IMG/VR virus record: IMGVR_UViG_3300037042_000327
Coordinates: 1-30,293 of that record
Reading direction: 5' to 3' (one strand)
Length of the DNA stretch: 30,293 bases
From: a virus
Translations under genes and position numbers: made by a program
Shown: positions 8,170 to 16,329 of the stretch, piece by piece
Layout: each line of letters opens with the position of its first letter
Numbering within the stretch: the first letter of the stretch is position 1
The notes under the pieces: generated by a model
What the model was told of the DNA's origin: nothing
The model's input: only the letters and a program-made list of their open reading frames with translations
Databases searched by the model: none

Positions 8170-9435
8170 TTAAGGTAATTTTATCCAATCAGATCCAGAA
8201 TTTGTAGATCTCCAAAGTCCAGTTGTTTCTGAAGCAATTGCTACATATGAATTATAAGAAATTGATACACCATTCCAAAGTTGAAAATTTGTCACTGGAG
8301 AAAGCGTACCAAATGAAACTGATTTATATAATCTACTTGTACCTGTAAATTGTTGCATAGCTATAATATTTGTACCGCTTCCATCTATAGTTATATCACG
8401 CCATGAAGTAGAAACTCCACCAAAATTTGCGTAGGTTTCTCCATAGTCTATACTTCTTTTCAATTGAACAGCTCCAGGACTAAAACCATAAGTCCCACCT
8501 TCATTAGCAACAACAACCTTTGACCCATCTGCATTTGTACTCACTGCAAAATATGTTTGATTTTCATCAATTCCTTTAGGTGTAAAAATACTTGAGGCAC
8601 TTGTTGTTCTTCCTACAGTAGCGTCAAATGGTCCAATAGTAGCATTAATGCTAGCAGCATATTGACGATCACCTGAACTATTTATTGCAACATCATATGG
8701 CATTTGAGGGTAACTATCTGTATTACCTACAACTTCAAATGACACTCTTGCAAAAGATACTCCATAATCTGAAGATCTCCAAACCTGATTTAAGTATGGA
8801 GGGTTTAGTGCTTCACCTGAATTCATTGCCCCAAGTATTACATATTGACCTGTTCTATTTGTAGCAATTGAAGAATATCCATTAGTTACACTCCCTGTAA
8901 TATTCCAATTAACACCATAGTCTGTAGATCTTACAATAACAGAAGGTTGTCCTGATTGTTGTACAGTGCAATATATATATTGACCTGTTCCACTTATTGC
9001 AACTCGTTTTATGAAATATGTTGCAGCAGCTACAAAAACTGATCTATATGTAAGTCCATAGTCATTAGAAATATATAACTTATTATTTGTTACACATATT
9101 ACAGCTACGTATTTACCATCATTTGAGCCAGTAACATCATCTCTACTTACAGCAACACTAGCAAAATCAAGATTGTTAGTTGGGTTAATTGTAGTGGTTG
9201 TAGTTGTAGTGCTAGCACATGGAATAGCTTGTGATATTACGTTTGTGCAAGCTCCAGTAGATGTTACTGTCACTTGGCTAGCAGAGTTATCTACATCAAC
9301 AATTTTACCTGCAAGCAATTCTGCTTTTGTAGCAGTTGATGGACTTACACTACCAACATCTGCTGTAAGATTAAAGTTTGGTCCTAAGTTAGCACCTAAC
9401 CCAGCTCCTAATGTTAATGTTATATTTATTGCCAT
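8170..9435 (-). CDS. modular receptor-binding protein with seven-bladed Asp-box beta-propeller
   Basis: A 421-aa protein. Residues 1-72 are homologous in pattern to the N-domain of the neighbouring 158-aa protein (ITLT, GPNFNL, LLAG, V-x-V-x-S-x-GAC). Residues 76-82 are a Thr-only linker. The rest repeats a unit of about 45-50 residues. Asp-box-like motifs S-x-D-x-G-x-T/W occur at about 123, 170, 222, 328 and 410 (the last degenerate). A second recurring strand, A-I/T-S/N-x-x-G-x-Y/K, appears about seven times (near 108, 147, 192, 251, 300, 349, 392). This is typical of sialidase-like or VPS10-like seven-bladed propellers. Sialidase catalytic residues are not evident, so glycan binding is likelier than cleavage. 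No signal peptide; a virion location is inferred from the cassette. Confidence 0.6.
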   Translation of the reverse strand: MAINITLTLGAGLGANLGPNFNLTADVGSVSPSTATKAELLAGKIVDVDNSASQVTVTSTGACTNVISQAIPCASTTTTTTTINPTNNLDFASVAVSRDDVTGSNDGKYVAVICVTNNKLYISNDYGLTYRSVFVAAATYFIKRVAISGTGQYIYCTVQQSGQPSVIVRSTDYGVNWNITGSVTNGYSSIATNRTGQYVILGAMNSGEALNPPYLNQVWRSSDYGVSFARVSFEVVGNTDSYPQMPYDVAINSSGDRQYAASINATIGPFDATVGRTTSASSIFTPKGIDENQTYFAVSTNADGSKVVVANEGGTYGFSPGAVQLKRSIDYGETYANFGGVSTSWRDITIDGSGTNIIAMQQFTGTSRLYKSVSFGTLSPVTNFQLWNGVSISYNSYVAIASETTGLWRSTNSGSDWIKLP

Positions 9436-9447
9436 TTTTTATTTTAT

Positions 9448-10320
9448 TTATATACATGCACCATCACACCCTGCAAATGTATTCAACACAAGATAACTTC
9501 CTATATCACCACTTACTACTGTATATGGTACTGTGGTTAAAGATGCACCTGCATTATTAGCACAATTAGCATCATTAGAAATATTACCACTTGTATAAAC
9601 ATTTGCATATGTATCAGGCGGCCCACATGGAACATATATATTTAATTCTACATAAATTGTATCACCTGGATAAACATTATATGTTCCATTTGAAGTTGAA
9701 GTTCTTGTTTCAATTGGATTGCCATTTACATATAATACCATTTCTCCAGCAGGTCCACCTGTTTCACTAAAACTCCATTGTAGAGTAGCATATCCTGAAG
9801 GAGCGTTACAAACTACAGTGAGTCCATTATAATTACATTGAGGTAGAGTAGTTGTACTAGTTGTAGTACATGGATAGTTTGCATAACAGCATCCTCCATA
9901 AGTTATAGCACTTAAACGAGCACCAACAATTGAACCTCTTAATATACCACAACCTGAGTAAGTTCCAGATGGTTCTTGAGTCATACAACCAACAATACCT
10001 ACAGCTTGACCATAAGGAAGATACACATAATATGTGTTTCCAGAACAATCATCATATGATATAGTTTGACTAAATCCATATGCTAAATTATTTTCTACTA
10101 TAACATCTCCTACACAAGGACAGGGAAAGTCTTGATATTTAGGAGCTCTTGTATCAGGATAGCTTTCCCAAGGACTAACATAAGGATCTATATAATAGTA
10201 TGTATTAGCCTCTCCTTTAGTCATAATGCTGCCATCAAGAGGTGGAGTTGTTCCAGCCTTTTGTCTGTATCCCATTGTAGCAAGATTAGCTCCTGTTACT
10301 AAGTAATTATTAACTTTCAT
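9448..10320 (-). CDS. modular virion surface protein with Thr linker and Ig-like C-domain
   Basis: A 290-aa protein whose ATG overlaps the stop of the collagen-like fibre gene (TAATG), so it is coupled to it. Residues 1-145 include a Cys-containing module (ISYDDCSGNTYYVYLPYGQA, then VGC, GCG and GGCC). It resembles the C-domain of the 158-aa protein: aromatic-x-D-C-x-G, a strand, then G-x-C. Residues 152-158 (TTTSTTT, coded at 9847-9867) are a linker. Residues 160-290 look like a beta-sandwich (LQWSFSETGG, EMVLYVNGNPIETR, VYPGDTIYVELNIY), as in an Ig or carbohydrate-binding domain. It is probably an accessory adhesin or fibre-tip protein. The exact function is unknown. Confidence 0.5.
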   Translation of the reverse strand: MKVNNYLVTGANLATMGYRQKAGTTPPLDGSIMTKGEANTYYYIDPYVSPWESYPDTRAPKYQDFPCPCVGDVIVENNLAYGFSQTISYDDCSGNTYYVYLPYGQAVGIVGCMTQEPSGTYSGCGILRGSIVGARLSAITYGGCCYANYPCTTTSTTTLPQCNYNGLTVVCNAPSGYATLQWSFSETGGPAGEMVLYVNGNPIETRTSTSNGTYNVYPGDTIYVELNIYVPCGPPDTYANVYTSGNISNDANCANNAGASLTTVPYTVVSGDIGSYLVLNTFAGCDGACI

Positions 10321-12278
10321 TATTGGTTTAATTTAGCTTCTAATTCTGCTATGCGTTTTTCTAAGGCTGCTATTTTTAATGTATGTACATCTGAATAATT
10401 AACCACTAGTTTCTCATCACCAGATACTAAATCTGGAAGCACTGATTGTACTTGCTGTGCTGAGTAACCATATCTAACTTGATTAGATTCTTCATCTGTT
10501 CTTGTAAACTTAATTACATCTAATGGTAAATCTATAGATGGATTAGTTTCTAATACATTTTTAAATCTTATATCTGATGTTTCATAAAATGAACCAGCAT
10601 TTAATTGAGAACCACTAATGGTAACTCCTGAATTTGCTGTTGCACTATTTGATGTTCCATTAGCAGTAAGTACATAACCAGCTGTTGTAGGAGAAATAGA
10701 ATTAAATCCTGTTCCATTAGCTCCACTGGTTCCACTGGTTCCACTAGTTCCACCTGTACTAGCTCCAGAAGAACCTGAAGTACCTGATGTACCTCCAGTG
10801 CTTGCACCTGAAGTACCAGAAGTTCCCCCAGTACTTTGTCCTGAAGACCCTGAAGTTCCAGAAGTACCTCCAGTACTTTGACCTGAAGATCCACTTGTTC
10901 CTGTTGTACCACTAGAACCTGAAGATCCACTAGTTCCTGTCGTTCCTGAAGTACCTGTTGTACCACTTGTACCTGAAGAACCGCTAGAACCAGATGTTCC
11001 ACTTGTTCCACTAGTTCCTGAAGAACCTGATGTTCCAGTTGTTCCACTTGTGCCTGTTGTACCACTTGTACCTGTAGTTCCTGAGGTTCCAGATGTACCT
11101 GACGTACCACTTGTACCACTTGTACCAGATGTACCAGTGGTTCCAGATGTGCCTGATGTACCAGTAGTACCGCTAGAACCAGCTGTTCCAGATGTTCCTG
11201 AACTACCAGCAGCACCTACAGGAACTAACATAAATGTTTCACCACTAACAGGATCTGTACCCTGAGCTGCAGTTTGAGTAACTATAAATCTTTCAAAACC
11301 CACTTCAAAAGGAGAAGTAGATACAATTTCTAATATTTTAAATCTAGAAGAATCAACCGTACTAACTAGCTTAAGTGCTGAGAAAGGATTTAATGCATCT
11401 AGATATGCTGAGAAGTCAGCACTAGGATTATATGATAAATCACTGATTGCAATTTGAGAAGCAGACGCTAACCAACTTGCATCATTTAAAGCAAAATATG
11501 TAGCACCAGGATTAATATTTGTATTTGTACTAGGATTATATCTCCATAGTGCAAGACCTCCTTCAAAGCCTGATGTACCTGAAGTGCCAGTTGTTCCACT
11601 GGTGCCAGTTGTTCCTGAAGTACCTGTAGTACCTGAGGTACCAGTTGTTCCACTAGTACCAGTGGTTCCACTAGTTCCTGTTGTACCACTAGTACCAGTT
11701 GTTCCTGAAGTTCCAGATGTACCAGTTGTTCCGTGAGTACCATCTGTACCACTTGTACCAGAGGTCCCATCTACACCACTTGTACCAGCAGTACCTGATG
11801 TACCTGTAAGACCACTTGTGCCATTTGCACCACTAGTTCCATTAATACCACTTGTTCCATCCGCACCTCTTCCACCAGATGTTCCACTGGTTCCTGAAGC
11901 ACCGTTTGTACCACTTAAACCAGAAGTACCTGAGGTACCGTTACCACCAGATGTACCATTAGCACCAGACGTACCAGATGTACCAGCAGCTCCTGGTGTA
12001 CCATTGATACCAGAAGTTCCTGATGTACCACTAGTGCCACGAGTACCAGAAGAACCAGACGTACCTGAAGTACCTGTTCCTCCACCACCTGTACCAATAG
12101 CATCATCTAATTTTTCTATAGTAAGAGTTAGGCAGTCTCCGTTTTGAACTCCTGAGTTTGGTAAATTAGGACCAACATATATTACATTATTTGAATTACT
12201 AATGCACTCAGCACATCCACAGTTTTCACTAGGATGATAGTAAGCGTCATAGCAAGGTGTACCAGGTAAACAAGACAT
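10320..12278 (-). CDS. collagen-like tail fibre with C-terminal intramolecular chaperone (peptidase S74)
   Basis: A 652-aa fibre. The N-terminus (1-62) carries a Cys-rich start and an anchor motif, Y34-V-G-P-x-x-P then G47-D48, shared with the collar-domain protein upstream. Residues 67-237 and 357-523 are collagen-type Gly-x-y triplets dominated by GTS and GTT, expected to form a trimeric rod. A globular beta domain (238-356, starting GLALWRYNP) separates the two rods. From 525 a short shaft leads to the S74 domain. S568-D569 in SDIRFKN is the usual self-cleavage site, followed by YGYSAQQVQSVLPDLV and a final coiled coil (LKIAALEKRIAELEAKL). The chaperone should trimerise the fibre and then cut itself off. 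Likely receptor-recognition fibre. Confidence 0.85.
   Translation of the reverse strand: MSCLPGTPCYDAYYHPSENCGCAECISNSNNVIYVGPNLPNSGVQNGDCLTLTIEKLDDAIGTGGGGTGTSGTSGSSGTRGTSGTSGTSGINGTPGAAGTSGTSGANGTSGGNGTSGTSGLSGTNGASGTSGTSGGRGADGTSGINGTSGANGTSGLTGTSGTAGTSGVDGTSGTSGTDGTHGTTGTSGTSGTTGTSGTTGTSGTTGTSGTTGTSGTTGTSGTTGTSGTTGTSGTSGFEGGLALWRYNPSTNTNINPGATYFALNDASWLASASQIAISDLSYNPSADFSAYLDALNPFSALKLVSTVDSSRFKILEIVSTSPFEVGFERFIVTQTAAQGTDPVSGETFMLVPVGAAGSSGTSGTAGSSGTTGTSGTSGTTGTSGTSGTSGTSGTSGTSGTTGTSGTTGTSGTTGTSGSSGTSGTSGTSGSSGSSGTSGTTGTSGTTGTSGSSGSSGTTGTSGSSGQSTGGTSGTSGSSGQSTGGTSGTSGASTGGTSGTSGSSGASTGGTSGTSGTSGANGTGFNSISPTTAGYVLTANGTSNSATANSGVTISGSQLNAGSFYETSDIRFKNVLETNPSIDLPLDVIKFTRTDEESNQVRYGYSAQQVQSVLPDLVSGDEKLVVNYSDVHTLKIAALEKRIAELEAKLNQ
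10710..12080 (-). repeat. two tracts of 9-base-unit collagen-like coding repeats
   Basis: DNA coding for Gly-Thr-Ser and Gly-Thr-Thr triplets is highly repetitive at 11,568-12,080 and 10,710-11,210. On the plus strand it appears as long runs of variants of CCAGATGTACCTGAAGTA. A unique domain separates the tracts. Such DNA is prone to length change by slippage or recombination, and it creates spurious Val/Pro-rich ORFs on the other strand. Confidence 0.9.
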
Positions 12279-12297
12279 TTATAGTTGATTTAGAATA

Positions 12298-13401
12298 TTA
12301 AGGAATATACATGATGTAGTAAGCAGCAAGTACAGGTTGAATGTTTGGATGACCTTGATTTGCTCCAGTATTTGTATTACTTACGTTTACGGTTGTTGCT
12401 ACAGTGATACCTGTTGTAGAAGTTGTAGTTTGAACATTTTTTGGTGTTCTATTTACAATACCAATGTTACCTGCACTATCCCAACCTTCAGGTGTGTTAC
12501 CTACAAAGTGACTATGACCAGGATCTGTTACAATAGATGTAGCACTTGCTGTTGCACCATGTGTATGACTAGGAAGTTGATTAACGTTTATAGCCACTGT
12601 ATTTGCACCAGCAATATCTTCAAGATCATAATTTGGATTACCAGCATAAACAGGATCTACAGCAGCATTTAATGGTCCACCAGGAACATTAAGAATAGCT
12701 CCTACACCAACTCTACCTCTTTTATCAGGAGTGCCGTTAGAGCCATTACATAAATAGATTTTGTCCCATCCTAATGTTCCTACACCAGCACCTGTACCAT
12801 CAAAGTTTGTAAGAGGACCATAGTATTCAACCACTGTAAAAGGAACCATCTTTAAATAGTTCTGAGTTACATTACCTGATTGACCAGCTATGTATGCAGC
12901 TATTAATGAATCTAATTCAGATAGTTTTACATAGTTTGTACTTACATCTAAACTTAATGCTGCTAAATCTGCTACTACAACACAAAGTCTTGTAATAACA
13001 GCTTGTAAGATAGCATGTGTGTCAGAAGAGGCTGTTACACCTGTAAGACAACCTATTGTATAATCTGCATTTAATACAGCAATATCAGCAGCAACGGCAG
13101 TCACCTGAGCTTGTAAACTACAAACAGATTTAACTAACGCTGTGAATAATTGAGTAGAATTAGGAGAAGTGATTCCTATTAAGAATCCATTTATAAGAGC
13201 ACACTTATCACCAGAAGCAATAGTTATAACATCACCTGTACCAGTTAATAATGGAACAAGTTTAGTTGTAATCATTTCTTCTACATGAAGCAATGTATCT
13301 CCTGTAGTAATATTTAGAGCAGGGATAGTTGGACCTGTATATCTAACACATTGGTCAGATACAGTCTCAACACATCCATTAAAACAACTTGTACAAGACA
13401 T
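12298..13401 (-). CDS. short tail fibre with phage tail collar domain
   Basis: A 367-aa protein. The N-terminus is Cys-rich (MSCTSCFNGC) and continues into Y21-T-G-P-x-x-P...G34-D35-T-L, the same anchor motif as the collagen-like fibre with identical spacing, suggesting that both dock on the same virion site. Residues about 75-175 are helical or coiled (two segments, AQVTAVAADIAVLNADYT and VVADLAALSLDVS). Residues from about 190 form a collar domain: GWDKIYLCNGSNGTPDKRGRV, GANTVAINVNQLPSHTHGA, and a terminal HPNIQPVLAAYYIMYIP. These are hallmark motifs of T4 gp12-like short tail fibres and microcystin-dependent-protein-like collars. The His-x-His (SHTH) may bind metal in the trimer, as in gp12. 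Confidence 0.85.
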   Translation of the reverse strand: MSCTSCFNGCVETVSDQCVRYTGPTIPALNITTGDTLLHVEEMITTKLVPLLTGTGDVITIASGDKCALINGFLIGITSPNSTQLFTALVKSVCSLQAQVTAVAADIAVLNADYTIGCLTGVTASSDTHAILQAVITRLCVVVADLAALSLDVSTNYVKLSELDSLIAAYIAGQSGNVTQNYLKMVPFTVVEYYGPLTNFDGTGAGVGTLGWDKIYLCNGSNGTPDKRGRVGVGAILNVPGGPLNAAVDPVYAGNPNYDLEDIAGANTVAINVNQLPSHTHGATASATSIVTDPGHSHFVGNTPEGWDSAGNIGIVNRTPKNVQTTTSTTGITVATTVNVSNTNTGANQGHPNIQPVLAAYYIMYIP

Positions 13402-13409
13402 TTTATAAT

Positions 13410-13676
13410 TTATTTATTTATTAACAATATTACTCTACTTGCAATCATTTCCACTGTAAAAGGTGCACAGTATTCTGGATTACAAAGTTTGTAAGTTAAT
13501 ATTTGTTTATAGTGCAGTAAGTCACCAATTACCTGTCCTGGAATAAAATAATTCAAGGAGTATACAATATTATTATACTGATCATTAGCTAACGCAGTTA
13601 GTCTAAGATCAATATCAGTTAATAGTGCAGGTATGCTAGCACACTCAATACAGTCCGTTAATCTTGGTGATAACAT
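13410..13676 (-). CDS. small protein of unknown function upstream of the collar fibre
   Basis: An 88-aa acidic-to-neutral protein whose start overlaps the end of the 47-aa zinc-ribbon gene by 32 bases and whose stop is 8 bases before the collar fibre start. It has several Cys residues (CIEC at about 9-12, then C and C in LCNPEYC at about 68-74), which could form a metal site. The rest looks helical (IPALLTDIDLRLTALA, YNNIVYSLNYF). No known domain was recognised. Tight packing with structural genes suggests an assembly or minor virion role, which is inference. Confidence 0.6.
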   Translation of the reverse strand: MLSPRLTDCIECASIPALLTDIDLRLTALANDQYNNIVYSLNYFIPGQVIGDLLHYKQILTYKLCNPEYCAPFTVEMIASRVILLINK

Positions 13677-13788
13677 TTCTTATTCTTTGATTAATTTGTT
13701 TCAACTTGTTATTACATGCTGAACACAAGCCATTAATTAATTGACATCCGCAGCCTACTTTAAGGCCACAATCTCTACAGTTTGCCAT
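13645..13788 (-). CDS. 47-aa zinc-ribbon miniprotein
   Basis: Translated by hand, the ORF runs from ATG at 13788 to TGA at 13645. It begins MANCRDCGLKVGCGCQLING, continues LCSACNNKLKQ and then a basic helical tail. Two CxxC pairs (C4/C7 and C22/C25) plus a central CGC (C13, C15) make a plausible zinc ribbon. The ATG is 1 base after the upstream stop (TGA-T-ATG), and the end overlaps the next gene by 32 bases in another frame. The frame is real because the Cys spacing is typical and the packing matches its neighbours. Similar tiny Cys-rich proteins beside virion genes occur in Bacteroidota phages (recalled). Role unknown. Confidence 0.7.
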   Translation of the reverse strand: MANCRDCGLKVGCGCQLINGLCSACNNKLKQINQRIRNVITKINGLY

Positions 13789-13789
13789 A

Positions 13790-14350
13790 TCAATAGAAGT
13801 TATTTATATAGTTGTTTCCAGAACAACCACAGTTGTTCCTAATAAAATTATCTAATTGTCTATCTGCCTGTACATATAATTTGTTGGCTGTATCTATAGC
13901 ACAGTTATTAGCAGCAGCAATAGAGCCTTGAATCATATAATATATACTATTTAGATTCACTTTTGCTTGTGTTCTAATTGCACTATCACATTCCATCATA
14001 TCAAGCTTCATGAAAGCATTATCAAATTTTTCTTGAATTCTTTCAGTACGCATTATGTTCTTTTCTACAAAATTTAAATACGCAGGAGCAACAGAATATT
14101 TCATATAGTATACACCATCTGGAAGAGGTTGCATACCTCCTGCAAGATTATTAAGTCCTAGTATAATAGAATTATAAACATTAAAATCTTGAGGTATAAA
14201 AGGAATAGACACAGGAACAGTATATCCAGGAATAGTAATCTCCATAGTTGGAGCAACAACATTAGGGGGCTGTGTATCATAAACTGATATATCAGCAACA
14301 CCTAGTGTTTTTGTATTGAAAGTATTTATTACTAAAAAATCTAGAGTCAT
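13790..14350 (-). CDS. conserved structural-type protein, beta N-domain plus helical C-domain
   Basis: A 186-aa protein. The first 100 residues look like a beta-sandwich (LDFLVINTFNTKTLGVADIS, MEITIPGY, LPDGVYYMKYSVAP). The remainder is helical (IMRTERIQEKFDNAFMKLDM, then AAANNCAIDTANKLYVQADR) and ends in NNCGCSGN, a small Cys motif. The type is familiar from uncharacterised Bacteroidota phage structural modules, but I do not recognise a function. It is the first gene after the terminator that closes the 379-aa gene. No promoter is visible before it, so expression probably relies on read-through. Confidence 0.6.
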   Translation of the reverse strand: MTLDFLVINTFNTKTLGVADISVYDTQPPNVVAPTMEITIPGYTVPVSIPFIPQDFNVYNSIILGLNNLAGGMQPLPDGVYYMKYSVAPAYLNFVEKNIMRTERIQEKFDNAFMKLDMMECDSAIRTQAKVNLNSIYYMIQGSIAAANNCAIDTANKLYVQADRQLDNFIRNNCGCSGNNYINNFY

Positions 14351-14356
14351 GTCTTT

Positions 14357-14404
14357 AAAATAAAAATGCCAGAGGACTTGAGATTATCCTCTCACCCTCT
14401 GGCA
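14357..14404 (-). terminator. intrinsic terminator after the 379-aa structural gene
   Basis: On the minus strand a perfect 9-base-pair stem (TGCCAGAGG at 14367-14375, CCTCTGGCA at 14396-14404) is extended by a 5-base inner stem. It is followed by TTTTTATTTT. It lies 27 bases after the stop. With no promoter visible downstream, it probably acts as a partial terminator that lowers expression of the fibre cassette relative to capsid genes. Confidence 0.85.
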
Positions 14405-14431
14405 TAGGTTAATATGATTCTACTTTTATTC

Positions 14432-15571
14432 TTAAGGAATCAAAGTAGTTGTTGTTGAAGTACTAGGCCAAATAGTAGTTGTAGTACTAGTTGTAGAAGT
14501 GATATCACCGCTTTCATCAACTGGAGCACCTAATGCTGGATTTAAGACAGCTAAGAAGCCAGCAGTTAAAGCTTGAGGAATTGCAAGAATTACTTGAGAA
14601 TCTTCAATGATATAATCACCCCATTTGTAAGCTGATTTATCATACTCGTTAAACTTGATGTAAAGAGTATCATAAACAGTACCATCAGATACCCAGCTTT
14701 CAAAGTTTTCGTTGTACCCAACCATACGGTATAAGTGCTTCAAATAACCAGCTTGGTAGCTATAGAAATTCTTTTCTAATTGTTGAACCTCTGCAGAAGT
14801 ACCAGAAACATAAGAACTACGTTGAGTAATTACAGCTTGAGCTACTTGGTTACAAGGATCAGCAACAATAAAGTCAGCAGTTGTAGCTGGACCAGAGAAG
14901 ATGAATGTACGGAAGTACATACGATCGTATTCCCAAGGGAATGCAGCAACATCACATGGTTGTCCATACTGAGTTAAAGGTTTACCACTAATAACTAACT
15001 TAGCATCTTGATCATTACCAATTCTTTGGAATTGATAGAAAGTGCTGAAAGAAATGTTGTCAGGGTTGTTACCTGGAGCTTTTAACTCTAAGTGATAAAT
15101 TAAATCATCAATTAAAGCAGGTACATCAACATCTGTACAAGGATCTGCACCACATGCTAAACATGGAGCATTTACAGTTACACTGCGAGTGAAACCGTTG
15201 AAATACAATGTGTTAATGTAGCTAGAGAAAGCACGCAATGTTAAAGTTACAACTTCACCTGGTTTTACAGTGAAATCACCAACTTCTGTTACTTGGTTAG
15301 CAGCAACTGGATTACCTACAACTTTGTACCACTCAGATACATTGTTTGCAGAAATCTTGTCAGAACGCTTAGAACCTTGTAGGTAAGTGTTTACTCTACC
15401 TTGAGCTACGTAAAAATAAGGGGCAGCCGCAATGTTACCTGCAGTTGCTACAGCATAGGTGTTAGTAAAAATACCAACTTGACCAGCTGTTAAGTCTTGT
15501 GTTGATCCAGAGCTAGGTAATGTATTTCCTACTGGTACAACAAAGAGGGAGGTTAATGAAAAATCCGCCAT
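14432..15571 (-). CDS. probable abundant virion protein with Thr-rich C-terminal tail
   Basis: A 379-aa protein, mostly beta. The N-terminal half (about 1-135) has short strands with many Val/Thr/Asn residues (KPGEVVTLTLRAFSSYINTL). Cys residues cluster at about 138-146 (CLACGADPC). The C-terminal half is aromatic-rich (LIYHLELKAPG, FPWEYDRMYFRTFIFSGP, YQAGYLKHLYRMVGY). The last 25 residues are two Thr/Ser runs split by IWP and ending in LIP, matching the linkers of the fibre-like proteins but here forming a free tail. A strong terminator right after the gene and frequent CGT/GTT/GCT codons suggest high expression. Candidates are a head decoration or major tail component. No family was recognised with confidence. 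Confidence 0.5.
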   Translation of the reverse strand: MADFSLTSLFVVPVGNTLPSSGSTQDLTAGQVGIFTNTYAVATAGNIAAAPYFYVAQGRVNTYLQGSKRSDKISANNVSEWYKVVGNPVAANQVTEVGDFTVKPGEVVTLTLRAFSSYINTLYFNGFTRSVTVNAPCLACGADPCTDVDVPALIDDLIYHLELKAPGNNPDNISFSTFYQFQRIGNDQDAKLVISGKPLTQYGQPCDVAAFPWEYDRMYFRTFIFSGPATTADFIVADPCNQVAQAVITQRSSYVSGTSAEVQQLEKNFYSYQAGYLKHLYRMVGYNENFESWVSDGTVYDTLYIKFNEYDKSAYKWGDYIIEDSQVILAIPQALTAGFLAVLNPALGAPVDESGDITSTTSTTTTIWPSTSTTTTLIP

Positions 15572-15597
15572 TTTGTTTTATTTTAAATTATGAAAAA

Positions 15598-16329
15598 TTA
15601 CTCGTTTGTTTGAATTCTCATCTGAGCTGTTTGAACTGCAGACAGGTTTTCTGTGTACATTGCTAAACTTTGAACTGTTAAATCTACTAATTCATCTTCT
15701 AAGTATAATTCAAGTTCGCAATTTTGGTCAATTGATGGTTGTCCATCAAAGTTAGTATATCCTACTGAATCAATATACACTGGGTATCTCATATAAGAGA
15801 TGTACATTTTACTTGGTGTAAATGTACCATCTGTAAATATACTTATCTCATCAGAAGATATAAAGTTGAATGTCTCTTGATATTCAAAAGAAGGTCTATA
15901 ATGAGTATTGTTTAAAAGCACAGATAAATCACCATGCTTTGCTAAATCCTTATTAATCCAAATCTTTCTATCAGTACATCTTCCTTTGTTAGCTAAAACA
16001 TATGAATCTACATAGAACATATATTTAGGAACTAACAAATCTAAATCAGCAGACCATTGATTCAACTCTGTGTTTTTTAAAGTTAGAGATAGTTCACCAT
16101 CAATATAGTTCACTACCAATCTTTGTAGGTCTTCGTAACGCTTTTTAAAAGAGTCAAAGCCCATACCTGAAACTGTACTAAACCCATCAACCTTTTGCTT
16201 TATAAGCTTTATCTGAGCTTCATTTAAAGCTAAAATTTTGTCTTCTAGATTAATTTGTTGATGCTCGTTAGTTGATAGTTTATTTAGTTTCTGGTCTATC
16301 TTATATAATAAACTATCTACAGGGATCAT
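15598..16329 (-). CDS. head-tail connector / neck protein, crAss-like
   Basis: A 243-aa protein. The N-terminus is a coiled coil (LLYKIDQKLNKLSTNEHQQI, NLEDKILALNEAQIKLIKQK). The central part contains LDLLVPKYMFYVDSYVLANKGRCTDR-type segments. A beta region (IFTDGTFTPSKMYISYMRYPVYIDS) follows, then a helix ELYLEDELVDLTVQSLAMYTEN. An ending with acidic residues, E/D-x-x-VDLTV-x-x-L and a terminal helix is common in neck and connector proteins of crAss-like phages. The ATG overlaps the upstream stop by 4 bases, so it is coupled to the previous gene. A structural neck role is likely; the exact ring position is inference. Confidence 0.5.
   Translation of the reverse strand: MIPVDSLLYKIDQKLNKLSTNEHQQINLEDKILALNEAQIKLIKQKVDGFSTVSGMGFDSFKKRYEDLQRLVVNYIDGELSLTLKNTELNQWSADLDLLVPKYMFYVDSYVLANKGRCTDRKIWINKDLAKHGDLSVLLNNTHYRPSFEYQETFNFISSDEISIFTDGTFTPSKMYISYMRYPVYIDSVGYTNFDGQPSIDQNCELELYLEDELVDLTVQSLAMYTENLSAVQTAQMRIQTNE

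Noticed and set aside
10601-12106. Minus-strand Leu/Val/Gln-rich ORFs in other frames of the fibre gene
   Set aside because: Alternative-frame products of the 9-base repeats; the S74 domain and anchor prove the main frame.
11050-12147. Plus-strand Val/Pro-rich ORFs opposite the collagen-like fibre
   Set aside because: They are the antisense reading of Gly-Thr-Ser repeats; low-complexity composition and no leader.
12337-12672. 111-aa Cys-rich plus-strand ORF opposite the collar fibre
   Set aside because: Antisense of the collar domain; the Cys content comes from Ala/Thr codons on the real strand.
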